A stretch of 64,000 bases of DNA from Chloranthus sessilifolius (GCA_021018995.1 CM037588.1:90184765-90248764); one strand, 5' to 3'; counted from the first letter of the stretch, positions 35,311 to 48,385 are shown. Notes: generated by a model not told the origin, from the sequence alone. A program made the numbers and translations.

Positions 35311-35461
35311 GTGAGCTTTCTTTTAAATAAAGAATTTCAATTTTTGAAAATTTTAGATAGAGAAGGTGCATCTATATTTAGAAAAATATGAAAAGAAACT
35401 TGCATACAATAAATTCTAGAATAATGATAAAAACTACGTATATGTGTATATGTATGATTAG
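35311..35461 (+). other. Intron-like AT-rich block between gag and protease, element 2
   Basis: 151 bp, beginning GTGAGC and ending GATTAG. It is at the same position as 10442-10614 in element 1, with the shared segment AAAATTTTAGATAGAGAAGG. It is non-coding and more AT-rich than its neighbours. Confidence 0.55.
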
Positions 35462-38400
35462 GTGGATTACAAATTTATAAGAGGGGAAACGACGTGACAT
35501 ACGAAGCTCGAGTGTTGATAGACCCGGGGTCTACCCACTCATTTGTTACACCTCGCTTCACCAAGAGGATGAAAGTCAACCCAGAAGAGTTAGACTTCAT
35601 TTTAACCATGACAGTTCCTACTGGGAAAGCGATTGATACCGAGAAGGGTTGCAACTCTGTGATCGTGAGGGTCATGGATGGAGACGTCTTTGAGCTACCG
35701 GCGAACCTAATCCTTTTGGACATGCAAGGATTCGACGTGATCCTTGGCATGGATTGGTTATCGACTCACTATGCGACGGTAGATTGCAAGAACAAAGTCG
35801 TCATTTTTTGACCCAACACGAGGAGATAGTTTAGATTTCAGGGAGAGAGGTCGACACACCTACCACTTATTTCGGCAGTCAGGGCCGAGCGATTGATCAG
35901 AAAAGGGTGTAGTGGATACTTGGCATTTTTAAAGGAGCAAAAAGAGGAGAAGAATGTGATATCTGAAATAGCAGTTGTGCGAGACTTCACCGATGTATTT
36001 CCAGAGGAGTTACCTGGATTACCTCCAGAGAGAAATAGAATTCACCATCGACTTAGCACCAGGAACGGAGCCTGTTTCTAAAGCACCATACAGAATGGCT
36101 CCTGCTGAGTTGAAGGAGTTGAAAGAGCAGCTATAAGAGCTAATGGACAAAGGGTTTGTTAGACCGAGCGTGTCTTCATGGGGAGCACCGGTCTTGTTTG
36201 TAAAGAAGAAAGATGGGTCAATGCGTCTGTATATTGATTATCATCAATTGAACAAACTTACCATCAAGAACCGATACCCTTTGCCTAGGATAGATGACTT
36301 GTTTGATCAACTGCAAGGAGCAAAGTATTTCTCAAAGATCGATCTGAGATCGAGAGACCATCAGTTGAGAGTCAAGGCAGAAGATATTCAAAAGACTGCA
36401 TTCAGGACTCGATACGGACACTATGAGTTCCTAGTATGCCGTTTGGGTTGACAAATGCCCCGGCGTCATTAATGGATCTGATGAATAGGGTGTTTAAACC
36501 ACACCTGGACTCTTGTGTCGTAGTGTTTGTTGATGACATCCTGATCTCTTTGAAATCAGAGGAAGAGCATGAAAAGCATTTGAGAATAGCCCTATAGACT
36601 CTATATGAACACCAGTTATATGCCAAGCTCAGCAAATGTGAGTTTTGGTTAGAAGAAGTTAGCTTTTTAGGACATGCCATCTCAAAGCTTGGTGTCATTG
36701 TAGATCTAGTGAAGATCGAAGCAGTAGTGAATTGGGAGCAACCAAAGACAGTGACCGACATCCGCAGTTTCCTTGGATTGGCAGGTTACTATCGACGTTT
36801 CGTAGAGAGTTTTTCAAAAATATCAGGACCACTCACGAGACTTACATGGAAAGATGCAAGGTTTGAATGGAGTGAGGCATGCGAGAAGAGTTTTCAAGAA
36901 CTCAAGAAAAGACTCACTTCAGCTCCAGTGTTAGCTATTCCTTTAGGCAGTGGAGGATTTACAGTGTATAGCGATGCTTCGTATACTGGTTTGGGCTGTG
37001 TGCTTAATCAGCACAAAAAGGTGATAGCGTATGGGTAGAGACAGTTGAAAGAACATGAGAAGAATTATCCGACACATGACCTGGAACTAGTAGCGGTCAT
37101 TTTTGCGCTCAAGATTTGGAGACATTATTTGTACGGTGAGACGTTTGAGATTTTCACCGACCACAAGAGCCTCAGATATCTGTTTACACAGAAGGAACTA
37201 AACATGAGGTAGCGCAGATGGATGGAGTTTCTCAAGACTGTTCCATACTAGACCATCCAGGCAAAGGCTAATGTAGTAGCCGACGCCTTGAGTTGGAAGA
37301 GTTCAGCTCAATTGGCTAGTTTAATTTTGGGTATGCATAGATGGAAATTGTTTGAAGATCTGGCCCTATACGATGCAAACATTGAGTCTCAAGCTACAAG
37401 AGCCTTCTTGGCTAATATCTCAGTGAGACCAATGATATTTGAGCATATCCATGAGCTACAGATGAAAGACCCGGCGCTAACAAAGATTTGTCAAGATGTG
37501 ACTGAAGGCATTACATCTGAGTTTTCAATCAAGGAGGATGGTTCCTTATTGTTCAAGGGCCGCCTCTGTATTCCGGATAGCGCCGATCTACGATGAACCA
37601 TTCTTGATGAATCACACAAGTCAAGCTATGCTATCCACCCGGGAAGCACAAAGATGTATCAAGATTTGAAAAAGAACTATTGGTGGAGAGGCTTGAAACA
37701 AGATGTGGCAGAGTACGTGTCGCGGTGTTTGACGTGCCAACAAGTGAAGATCAATCATAAACATCCCGCAGGTCTATTGCAACCTCTTCCTATACCGGAA
37801 TGGAAGTGGAAATCGATCTCTATGGACTTTATCGTTGGACTTCCGCGTACAGCAAAGAGGTACAACGCCATTTGGGTAGTGGTCGATCGATTGACCAAGT
37901 CAGCACACTTCTTGCCTTACAACATGATGTACACGGCGGGAAGATTGGCAGAGCTCTATATGAAAGAGATTGTCCGTTTGCATGGGATTCCGAGTAGCAT
38001 TGTTTCGGACCGTGACCCATTGTATACATCAAAGTTCTGGAAGAAATTTCAAGAAGGAATGGGAACGCGACTAGATTTCAGTACGGCATTCCATCCGCAA
38101 ACTGACGGACAGACTGAGAGGGTCAATCAGATCATTGAGGACATGCTTAGGGCATGTATGTTAGAGTTACAAGGATCATGGGATCAACACCTACCCCTGA
38201 TTGAGTTCACGTATAACAACAGTTTTCAGACGAGCATTGGGATGGCACCATATGAAGCACTCTACGGACGGCGATGTAGATCGCCCATCAATTGGGAGGA
38301 AACGGGTGAGAAGTTTGTTTTGGGACCTGAAATACTTGAAGATAATGCCACCTATGTTCGGATGATAAGGGCAAAACTCAAAGCGGCTCAAAGCAGATAG

Positions 38401-38868
38401 AAAATCTACGCCGATATCAAGCGGACGAGTGTAGACTTCAAAGTAGGTGAACACGTGTTTGTGAAAGTGTCACCTATGAAGGGGGTGATGAGATTTGGAA
38501 AGAGAGGGAAGCTAAGTCCCCGGTATCTTGGACCGTTTGAAGTTTTAGGTCGAGTAGGGGAAGTTGCTTACCGCATTGGATTGCCATCGTTATTCGATCC
38601 AGTACATAATGTCTTCCACGTATCTATGCTCAGGAAGTACCTTAATGACCCTGATCACATGTTGAGCGGTCAATCATTTGAGATGCATGAGGACATGACG
38701 ATGTTCGAAGAGCCAGTGGAGATTTTGGATCGAAAGGAACAAGTGTTGCGAACAAAAGTGATTCCATTAGTACTTGTTCGATGGAAGCATCATCCGACCA
38801 AGGAAGCTACATGGGAACGAGAGGCCGATGTGAAGGAACAATATCCGGCCTTGTTTCCGACAACTTGA
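35462..38868 (+). pseudogene. pol: Element 2 pol fossil (PR-RT-RNase H-INT-chromodomain)
   Basis: The protease has IDPGSTHSF and ends near FDVILGMDWL (about 35510-35765). Reverse transcriptase follows, with [19 protein letters not shown], then [13 protein letters not shown] and a FVDDI box near 36525. RNase H has [13 protein letters not shown] and [10 protein letters not shown] (about 36960-37200). The integrase has a zinc finger near 37620-37740, then a core with [32 protein letters not shown] and FHPQTDGQTERVNQ. The GPF segment is near 38530, and the chromodomain at about 38700-38868 has VRWKHHP and TKEATWEREA. It would copy and integrate the element. Several breaks. Confidence 0.9.
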
Positions 38869-39080
38869 GAGTCAATTGTACCCCCGCAAGCATGTTTGTG
38901 GATTTTTAATAATACTTGTAATCCAATGTAGATTTTTGATCAAAGTATGAAATAGAAATAATTTTTATCCGCACATGGCCATGATGATGTGTTTTGAAGA
39001 ACCAATGAGCAACTGATCATAAATTACCAAAAGAAATCAAGTAGACAAAAAATTTTGAAAATCTACAGAATATGATCAAA

Positions 39081-39706
39081 ACCGATTAATCAATTTTCAA
39101 ATCGATTAATCGATTTGGAAATTCGATTAATATATTTTATTTGATTAGTCGACTGGCATGTGCCAGTGACTGGAAAATTGATGAGGACTCAGAAAATGAA
39201 AGAAGGGAAATTTCGATTAATCGATTGGAGTTTCGATTAATCGATTCTGGATTTCGATTAATCGATCTGGAGGTTCAATTGATCGAATAACTTAGGAAAT
39301 TTTGAAAAGTTTGAAGAATTTTGAAAAGTTTGAAGAATTTTAAAATTTCGATTAATCGAAGAACAATTCGATTGATCGATTTGGGATTTCGATTAATCGA
39401 ACTGGAGGTTCGACTAATCGAGTTACTTAATAAATTTGGAAAAATTTTGCAGGACTGCTCGATTTCGATTAATCAAAGTGAATCTCGATTAATCGATTTT
39501 GAAATTTTAATTAATCGACTGGCTCAAGCCAGTGAGCTCTAAAACTTGAAATTTTTAACGGATACGATTTCGATTAATCAAAATGGTTTCGATTAATCGA
39601 TTTTTAGTTTCGACTAGTCGATTTTTGAAATCGATTAATCAATTTCGCGTGGCTTACCCAAATTTTGAAACTCGATTAATCGAATTTGAATTTTCGATTA
39701 ATCGAA
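39081..39706. repeat. Internal palindrome array upstream of the extra ORF, element 2
   Basis: About twenty TCGATTAATCGA-type palindromes lie between the chromodomain and the extra ORF, with the linker ACTGGCATGTGCCAGTGACTGG. It mirrors the array at 14129-14678 and uses this element's own motif type. Confidence 0.9.
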
Positions 39707-39951
39707 GCCAGTCTATATATACATAAGTTGGGGTTTTGGTGCCCATTCGAAAACTTCAAGCTTTGGGCGCCATTTCTTTTTCTTCTTCCTCTTCTCCAAC
39801 CGACCAAGGTAGCTAGGGTTTTGGGGCATCCTTCGTCGATTTTGGATCAAGATCACCTACTTTCACAACGAAACCTACGGTAAACCCTAATTTGACTCTT
39901 TTTCTTCAAATTTGAGCTATAAAAAACCTAGTTTTAGTTATTTTCACTAAA

Positions 39952-41526
39952 ATGCCACCCAAAACACGGTTGTCTTCGAAGAAGGAGACCTCTAAGCTCC
40001 TGGTTCTGTGTAAGAACACCGCACCGCCACCACCTACCCCATCACCGGTGAGGACTCCATCACTGTTGGCATCGGAGACCACCTCCGGTTCGACGAGCGC
40101 GTCTTCACGCGAGTCGACACCCATGCCGCCACCACCCACCAATGTACTTCAACCAAATGAGTGGTGGGAGGCTAAGACCTTTGAGGTCGAGTACATAATC
40201 GACCCAACCCTATTCACCAACCCTGAGGTATGGGGCGAGACCCAATGGGCTCATAATTACCTTTAAAATGCCAGCCTCGGCAACCTTTTGAAACTAATCC
40301 AGGGGTCATACTACCCTCGCTTGGTCCATTTGTTTTACCAAGGGCTCGTGGATGGCCCTACCGGAAACCTAATTAAGACTACCATTGAAGGTCGGGAATA
40401 CATAATCACCCGTCGTCATATCCACGAGGTCCTTGAGTGCTACCTCGACTTTACACCCGAGACCACCCTCTTTCCACCCTTTGAGGAAGAGGTTAACTTT
40501 GAGGAGATCGTCGCCCGTATGACCAACGGGAAGATGGGGTCGGGATCCTCCATTAGGAGGGTCGACCTTCCCCACTATATGTGGATGCTTGATTCAATAA
40601 TCAAGTGCAACCTCTACCCCATGCGCCACGACACCGAGCACGTAGAGAAAGTGCAACAGGCACTTTACGCGGCCTTCTGTGGCCGTTGGTTTGATGCGAC
40701 GATGCTCATCCTAGAGGGGATGAGATATATAAAGGGCAACTTGATGAAGGGCAACTTGAGGCCCAAGGAGAAGATGCCCTATGCTCGACTCATTTCGAGC
40801 ATGTTGGAGTGTTACTCCGACGCCCCTGATTATGCCGTATCGCCTCACGAGGTGAGGGCTACGGATTGCGTGAAGCAATTCTCCATTGCTTCATGGCGCC
40901 GCAACTACAACCTTCTCAAGAAGACCCTACCGGCGGTAATCGCACCACCGTCACCCCCACCACCACAGCAGGATCCACCCGTTGGGGGAGCACCACCAGT
41001 GGAGGACGCCCCACCTATCATTCCACCACCTGAGGGAGCCCCAGCTCACCCCTCAGTGTTAGCTGGGCAGCAGCCCATTGTGCCACCTTCCAGCACATCA
41101 GCTACACCACCCTCCTGCTCAGCCGCGACGACACCTACTTCATCCTACCACTGCCGCGCACCTCACTCCAGCCCTACCATTGAGGACGTGTTGGCCCGCA
41201 TGGAGGCCAACAACGAGCGGATGAACCAGAGGATGGACTTTCTGATGTTCCATACACTCTGCTACATCTACCCATTGGACTATCAGCGGCGTCTAGCTCA
41301 GGAGGAGGAGTGGACAGCAGGCCGGACCACCTTCCATAGGGGACCAGTCTTCCATCTGAGCACATTGACTGCCGGCGCATCTGGCTCGACACCACAGCAG
41401 CCCCAGCAGCCTGCTGAGACAGAGCACCCACAGGCCACGGAGCCACCACAGCCAGAGCAGCCAGTCCAGCCAGCCCAGTCAGAGCCTACCCCAGCATCAG
41501 ATCCGCCGGCAGAGGGGACGACATGA
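39952..41526 (+). pseudogene. Element 2 extra 3' ORF (aORF), unknown function
   Basis: It starts MPPKTRLSSKKE, basic then proline-rich. The conserved domain follows, with TTIEGREYIITRRHIHEVLE, VDLPHYMWMLDS, QQALYAAFCGRWFD and MPYARLISSMLECY. A Pro/Ser/Thr linker comes next, then a coiled-coil-like NNERMNQRMDFLMFHT segment and a Pro/Gln-rich tail. No membrane segment. It is nearly open (about one break) while gag-pol is more decayed. Strong similarity to element 1 across the domain with diverged linkers suggests past purifying selection on the domain. Confidence 0.72.
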
Positions 41527-41802
41527 GCTACACCTGATATTTAGATTTCCATTGTATTTTGTATGCACATTTTGTTATCTTACATATGTATTAAACCCAA
41601 TTGTAAATATTTGAGTAAATCAATAGAACAAATTTTATTATCTGTTGCCAGTAGTCTAAATTTTGTAAACTCTGAGTATGTGACTTGTTAGCATTATCCA
41701 TGGGTGACTTATTAGGCCACCTCACCTCCGTGTGGGGGGGGAGGGGGGTGGGGGTTACCCAAAGGATGGAACCTTGGGTTACTTTCGAGGATGAAAATTC
41801 CC

Positions 41803-41815
41803 AAGGTAGGGAGGA
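41803..41815 (+). other. Polypurine tract of element 2
   Basis: AAGGTAGGGAGGA directly before the 3' LTR, after the conserved GGATGAAAATTCCC. Confidence 0.85.
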
Positions 41816-42400
41816 TGTAATATCATAAAAAAATTTGTTAAACAGTGACCTCGAGATTCGTGCCCGACTGGTCAAAAATTTTACCAAGTTTGACCAAGTA
41901 GGAGTTCACTAGTTGACTCAAGAAAAGAGAAACGGATATGATGTGAATATGAGGTAAGTGGGTGGAGTGTAGTGAAGATCTGGAGTCACATACACCTAGA
42001 TAGGTGTATGTGCTTAACACCAAGACAAGAGGGAAATAAGAGTTTAATAACCTTATTTCTCTTTTGTTTGAACTATTGAAGAGAGAGTTAAGAGGAGAGA
42101 GAGAGAAGCAAAGAGGAGTTATTAAGGAGGGGGTGAATGCAAATCAAAGGGTAGATAAGAGCATTCATTGACGGATTCAAAGTGATTTAGATCGTGAAGC
42201 ATGTGATGGAACCCTAGCCATCAAACCCAACAAATCTATCCCTTGAAGGGATTCTTGAGGTAAGTTTTAAATTGAAGTTAATGCATAGATGTAGGAGGAT
42301 TAAATTCTATCAAATATGCTTAGAAGGATAGATTAAAGGCATAGGAAAGAAAGGATAGAAATTTGGAAGAACAACCCGGAAGGGGGCTGAATCTGGCCAA

Positions 42401-42867
42401 ATCGATTAATCGAAATGGGAGTTCGATTAATCGATTTTGGCCCAGAAGTTGAAAAGTCATGGAAGCCCGATTTCGATTAATCGAAATGAATTTTGATTAA
42501 TCGATTTGGATTTTCGATTAGTCGATTTGGAAATCGACTAATCGACTGAGAAGCTCCAGCCACTGGAGAAAAGAGACCTGGAGAAATCGACTAATCGAGT
42601 TGGGAAATCGATTAATTGATTTTGGAGTTCGATTAATCGATTTGGGATCGACTAATCGATTTCAGACTTCGACTACTCGATTTGAGAATCGACTTCATTA
42701 TGTTAGAGACTTCGATTAATCGATTTGGGATCGATTAATCAAATTTGAATTTTGATTAATCGATTTTGAGAATCAACTAATCGATTTGGGTTTCGATTCA
42801 TCGATTTTGGGAATCGATTAATCGAATTGTATTTCGATTAATCGATTTTGGGAATCGATTAATCGAC
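42401..42867. repeat. Palindrome array, element 2 3' LTR
   Basis: Near-duplicate of 31815-32282, mostly TCGATTAATCGA. Confidence 0.9.
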
Positions 42868-44150
42868 TTTGACAGTTTTGCTTAACTTTATGATTTTTCT
42901 TTGAGATTCATGGAGGGTCTAGGACCTTCTTCATTACATCTTTAGTGATGTATTGCGTGTGTTATGATGTACCATAGGTGGTACGTGTGAAAGCGAGCAC
43001 AAGGAGCCGCATGGGACCTTGATGCTTGGGCCATCAGAGAATTGAGGTAGGGAACACCTTAAACATGTACTTTAATTTCAAGAGCATGTATGTAGTGATA
43101 TAAGTATCAAATTGAAGTTGTTTTAAATCGTGAAAAGCTTTGTGAAAATGGGTGCGTGTGTGACACCAAGAATGTGATAAGGGCATCTATGTGATGCAAG
43201 TGATTAAGAACCAGTAATCTAAAGGGATTGAGACATCCCCAGGGGATGAGAAAGTAATAAAGGCATCAGGTGTGATGCGTATATGTATACATCCCAGGGA
43301 TGTATACATGTGATTGAATAATTACTGTTGAGACCTAACTGATATAAGATAGCACACTTACACGGTGAATAACTATATGTAAAGCACATATTATTTTTGT
43401 TATTTGAGGTTTGGAGGATACCCCACCGACGTGGCGGGATACCCACGACTGACGCGGCAGGATATCCGTGACCGGTACAGCGGCAAATTCGTACACCAGC
43501 ATGGAGGTTTATCCATGACCGTAAGTACGTCCCAGGGATGTTGTGTGATATTTAACTCCGCCGCCTAGTGAGAAAGGGGCTTGGGTCGTATTCTCAGGGA
43601 ATACATTTTTACAACTGTCTAATTAGATGACGATGAAGGGTATCTCATCGGGGCTCGATGCTATATTGCTCGGGGATTACTTAAGTTGAAGATTTAAGTT
43701 TTGCTTTAGGCATGTTCAGTGTCATTCATAATAAATCAACAGTAAAGTAAGACATGCTAATAACCGGTAAACTTGAATGTAAATTCATCAGATTTAAACT
43801 GTTTCTTTTAAAAGCATAGACACATCATGCTTAGAGTATTATGGAATATATGTGAGTTTTAACTTATATGTTCATTGTGTTTGTTCCCTATTGAGCTAGG
43901 ATGTAGCTCACCCTTTTGACTATACGTCGCAGGTCCATTGATAGCAGCTGCAGAGGCTTCGGGAGACGTAGATCCGGGTGATTCGGATTACGTACCTGGA
44001 CACGAGTTGGAGCCTCCACCTGAGGACTTCTTCTAGGTGACTCTGCTGTGTACTTTGATAGAGAGTCAGCTTTGTGAGCAGATTAGTGTGGCTTGGTATG
44101 TCTAGCCTTTATTTTTGAAACAATATAATTAAATTGGATATTCTTTTGGC

Positions 44151-44187
44151 GAACCATCTAGGGTGATCGGTTTATCACCGATGGTTC
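44151..44187 (+). other. Conserved LTR hairpin, element 2 3' copy
   Basis: GAACCATC and GATGGTTC arms with inner GGTGAT and ATCACC. Confidence 0.8.
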
Positions 44188-44408
44188 AGGTCGGTTCTCT
44201 GTTCATGCAGTGGCATGAGGGTAGAACTGTCTTTTGCATATGCCAGTTGGGCATATCAATGTTTTCCTCTTTAATGAGGTTAATTGCTTTATTTATTTAA
44301 TTGTGCTTGTTATACCAATGCTCCGTGCTAAGTTTTGGGGGCACGGTTTGGAGGATCGTGCTGATGGCACGGGTTTCAGGGTTCCAAAATCCGGGCTGTC
44401 ACAATTCA

Positions 44409-47400
44409 TCTTGCATTTTGAAATTTTCGCTATTGAAATTTTTTTACCACTATAAATGGTTGTTGTTCTTACTTCCATTAAAGGTTCAACAAAAGAAATT
44501 TTCGCTCTACCGAAGAACGAGAGATTCATCTAAGTACTAATTAGTAGGTTGTTATCATCTACTTAAGTATAAAGCATTCTCACTAGTAATCGTGTTAGGG
44601 GGAATCTTTCTAGCACGAGCTTCTCTTTGCCAAAATGGAATTCACCCCCCTCTTTCTTCTATATTGAGTCTTTGAGGGCCTTGCAAAAACAATGAGAAAG
44701 AAAATATACTACTTACGAAGGTTTTTATAACAAACACAAAGAACAAGTTTTTATGAATCTATACAACAAATGAATTAAATGCGAGCATTGACCAAACATA
44801 CAAGAAAGCATATTAAAAAATCAAGGCATATCGGATTAATCCTAAATTGATCTAGCAAGCATAATCAATCAATCACACAATCACACGTACACAATCAAGG
44901 CAGTTTGAAAATGTCAATGATCTTTGTTTCCACATATAAAAGGCAAGTAATCATGGTTTGGTGCTGCACTACATGCACCAAAAGTCATGATTCACCCATT
45001 TCATAAATTTTTGATAATCCAATTGAAGAAACATCACCTACTTGTCTGTTGGTTTTTCTGTTGCTTTAGAGTTCTAGAGTTTTATGTACTTCTTGAATAT
45101 AATGAAGTACTTTATTAAAAATTTATTTCCTATCACCTGATGTATTCAACAGCAAATGGGACATGCTTTTTAAATCAAACTAGCACTTTCCAATCTTGGA
45201 TTGAATGGTGTTAGATTCATTTATACTTTATTTTAGCTTGGATGTAAATATTTCATAGCAAATATATTACTTAAATTTTTTCCCAATCTTTTATTTCCAT
45301 CTTAAAATAAAATAAACTGCCTTGTTTTTTAAGAAGGGTGAATAGAGGCAAGTCCTTGCTCAACCATTGTGTTATATGGGGTTGTCTGCTGATGAGAGAA
45401 CTTTGGTGGATGTCTGGGATGATCTTTCAAATGACTAGATTTTTTCTTGCTCTCTTGGGTTTCTTGATGTCAATGGTGTCATCAGTTGTGGCTTCCACAA
45501 CACTAAAGCCCGAGAGCCATTTGGCCCAGTTATCTTCGCTGGGGTCATGAACAGTAATCGCATCACCAAATTCCCCGAGGTGAGTCCACTCGCCATGAGA
45601 TCCACGTATCTCTGTCTACATCTTTTGTTGGTACCTTGGGCCCCAAATAGTCCCATCCATTCGCCATATCTTCTTTCTAGCTGATGGATTTTCTCCCTAT
45701 TCTTTTCTCCTTCCAAACATAGCATTTTTGAAGGTCTTGCCACAGTCCCTGCCATTGCATTCCACCTGATTCCGGTTTTTGCACCAAAGACACCTCCAAT
45801 CTCCCTCCCTCAGCTGGAAGCTGGTTTCCTTGTCGGACTGGCCTATCTTTTCTTCCAATCACTGATTTCTCTCTCAAGGTTATCATAAAACTTTCTCACA
45901 CACCATCTTCAATTTAGGAGGTCTTGCCAATTCTTTCACACCCTTTCTTTGTGATTGTACAATTTCACCTTTTTTATTGCACATGAAAACTATGTCATCT
46001 GTACAATTAGGAAAGTTATGTAGTTTTGACAAGCAATGAATATACTACACCAATAACTAGTAGCACTTTTGTGTTGTTTCATTTACCCAAATTTTAAATT
46101 ATATTTTCATTAATATCTAACTTCTTAGCTTTGAACACCATGCATCCCACGGGCTGTTAAAATTGTAGGGACTAATGAATGCATACAATGTGTATAATAT
46201 TAATGAGACTACTATTTTTTTCTCTCTTTTATATGATGATTGGTTCAACCTTTTCTTTTACTCATGTGCTTCGCATAAGGTTTTTATAATATGCCAATGT
46301 GTGCCATTAAAATGTAAATCAAACTCAAATCACACAACATCTGAGGAGGAGCATCAAATGAAAACTCAGAATCTTCCAAATGATCATGTAACAACACTGT
46401 TATAGTTCAAAATTTAAATAATTAAAAAAAAAAAAAAGACAACACCAAAGAATTATTTTTATATGTTCCAACTTGAGCTAGGAGGAAAATACTTGTAACT
46501 TGAAAGACTGGGATTACACAAGGTCCCATATGCCTATGCTCAATTCATCACACCTTACATAAATACCAGAGCAACCTTGCAACACATTTTCTATATTAAT
46601 CCCTAAACTAGACTAGCATGTATTAAGATAAAAAAATAGTATCATGAACGTATAATCCACTAGCTTCTTCATCTTAGGTCTTGAAATACAAGGAATTACA
46701 AAAAAGGTTACACAACAATTTAAATCCCTGTGTTAGTCTATTAACTGACAATAATCAACTGATAAGTTCTGAACATGAAAAAAGAAGACAGACAAGGATG
46801 GATTAGCTTGACCCATTCAACTACTATTGATATCGCGTAGGACCATCAGCTAGATTTACTTCTATGGGTGAGGTATCAAACTAAGATGAAAATAAATTTG
46901 ACCTAACAATCATGTTAGAAATAGCCCTAGAATAAAGGACCCAAAAAGAATCAGATGAAGAGAGAGAGAGATTATGAAATGCTGAGGTAGAAGTATCTGG
47001 ATACATGGCTTGATATGCGAACCTCTGGCGGTAGAGGTATCCCAAGTCAACTGGCCTATTGTTGAAGTTCAAATAATTGATCATTGAGAATTTGATCAAT
47101 CTCATTATAGGTGGGCACATATTTTTCACAAGTCGTACTACCATCGTCAATCTTCTATTCTACATAAGAATTATGAGTATTTGATGGGGAGAGACAGAGT
47201 CAATCACCAAGATCCCAACAGCTTTCAAGGGTGAAATTTGATATACGACAATAAAAATCCCTCGGTGTATCACTAAAAGTTTCATCATTTGCCATGCTAA
47301 CAATGACCTCACCTTGTTCACCTCAATCACGGCTCTTTTAGCAAAGAGCAAATCTCTCAGATCCAACTACAATGGGCTGCAGCAAAAATTTTTGCTCTCT

Positions 47401-48022
47401 TGTTCCAAGAAAGCATACATATATGCTAATTCACGGTGGAATAGAAACCTCTCCATGGATAAACTCTAATGAATTCTCATTTATATTTAATCCAACCAAC
47501 AGTTTGAAGATCCTTCTTTCGTCAAGTTGCTTGTGATGCTTTGTAGAGACTTCAACACAATGAAGGTATGCTAACTAAATTTTCCCTTGTTCTCTAAGAA
47601 GATGAACAATATTTCCCAAGAGATTTCTCTCACTGACAATGGTGAGCAGATCCTTGATGGAGCTAACAAACATGAGCTATATTGTTTCTCTTGGAATACA
47701 ACTCATGAACTCTATCCAATACTGATTTCATCATAAGGACAAAAAAATATTCCAAACTAATTGTAGTTTCATGGAGTCGATTAGACATGACATAACTAAA
47801 AAGTCATTCCCTTCCCTGCTCTTGATGGTCCTTAATGATATTCCTAGTAGTGGAATGGTTCAAGCTAGCAACACAGTACAAGACCTAATCCATGGAGTGA
47901 AATGGTTCAAGCTAACTAATTTGCGGTTCCATGGAGTTGATCAGACATGACATAACTAAAAAGCCATTCACATCAGCTAGCAATATTAAATTCAGGATCG
48001 ATCATGTAAGTACCAAAAATAC
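44409..48022. other. Inner CACTA interior with unidentified coding-like pieces
   Basis: A plus-strand exon-like stretch at about 45350-45580 (GLSADERTLVDVWDDLSND, then HNTKAREPFGPVIFAGVMN) ends at a GTGAGT donor. A minus-strand stretch at about 46870-47390 contains GEVIVSMANDETFSDTPRDF and YLYRQRFAYQAMYPDTS. A minus-strand stretch near 47560-47720 reads SIKDLLTIVSERNLLGNIVH. I cannot name any of them. A 40-bp segment with TTTTTAGTTATGTCATGTC (minus strand) is duplicated near 47790 and 47950. Confidence 0.4.
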
Positions 48023-48385
48023 CTGGATAAAGGCTGTCACCTTGATTATAGAAGGCCCCTCCTCAAGCATTTCATGTAAATGCTTCAATACACTTAGCAT
48101 CCCCTCAATGTTATGCTCACTAAAGTACAAACGGCTAGCTTCTTCTAATGCCTCATGCCACATCTCATGCTAGAGAATGGCAACCCTAATCAATTCCTTT
48201 GACACTAGTTGTGCCTGTACATTTAACAACTCATAGTAGGATCATAAATGATAGCATGCATCAACTTAGAAAATACCCAAATTTAATTTAATTTTTACCT
48301 GATCCACGAGTACAGCACTATGATGACGAACTTTGCGGGATTCACTTATTGATTTGCAAGCAACTAAGAGAGGATACATAAGAGC
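48023..48385 (-). pseudogene. TOR: Captured exons of TOR kinase (FAT/FRB region)
   Basis: Exon 1 (48299-48385) encodes ALMYPLLVACKSIS, ending VLVDQ at a GTAAAA donor. Exon 2 (48023-48214), after a TACAG acceptor, encodes AQLVSKELIRVAIL, then [14 protein letters not shown], then [20 protein letters not shown], ending at GTATTT. This is the FKBP12-rapamycin-binding region of target-of-rapamycin. In exon 2 the Trp codon before HEMW has become a stop. About 14 residues are missing inside exon 1. The kinase domain is absent. Both splice borders are kept, so it came from genomic DNA. It is antisense relative to the element. Confidence 0.9.

Larger units (their letters stand above)
31241..44403 (+). 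mobile_element. Element 2: end-to-end Tekay/Del-like chromovirus
   Basis: LTRs of about 2.58 kb (TGTAATATC...TGTCACA), flanked by ATTCA (31236-31240 and 44404-44408). A perfect TGGTATCAGAGC primer site, gag, pol with chromodomain, a palindrome array, an extra ORF and a polypurine tract follow in the same order as element 1. The LTRs differ clearly in the first 70 bp or so and otherwise at scattered sites. Structurally whole, but coding regions carry roughly ten breaks. Inserted in the inner CACTA. Confidence 0.92.
41816..44403 (+). repeat. Element 2 3' LTR
   Basis: 2588 bp, TGTAATATCAT...TGTCACA, followed by ATTCA. Palindrome array 42401-42867, inverted repeats near 43235-43310, GC-rich repeats near 43426-43523, GAGCTAGGATGTAGCTC near 43893, hairpin 44151-44187. 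Confidence 0.92.
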
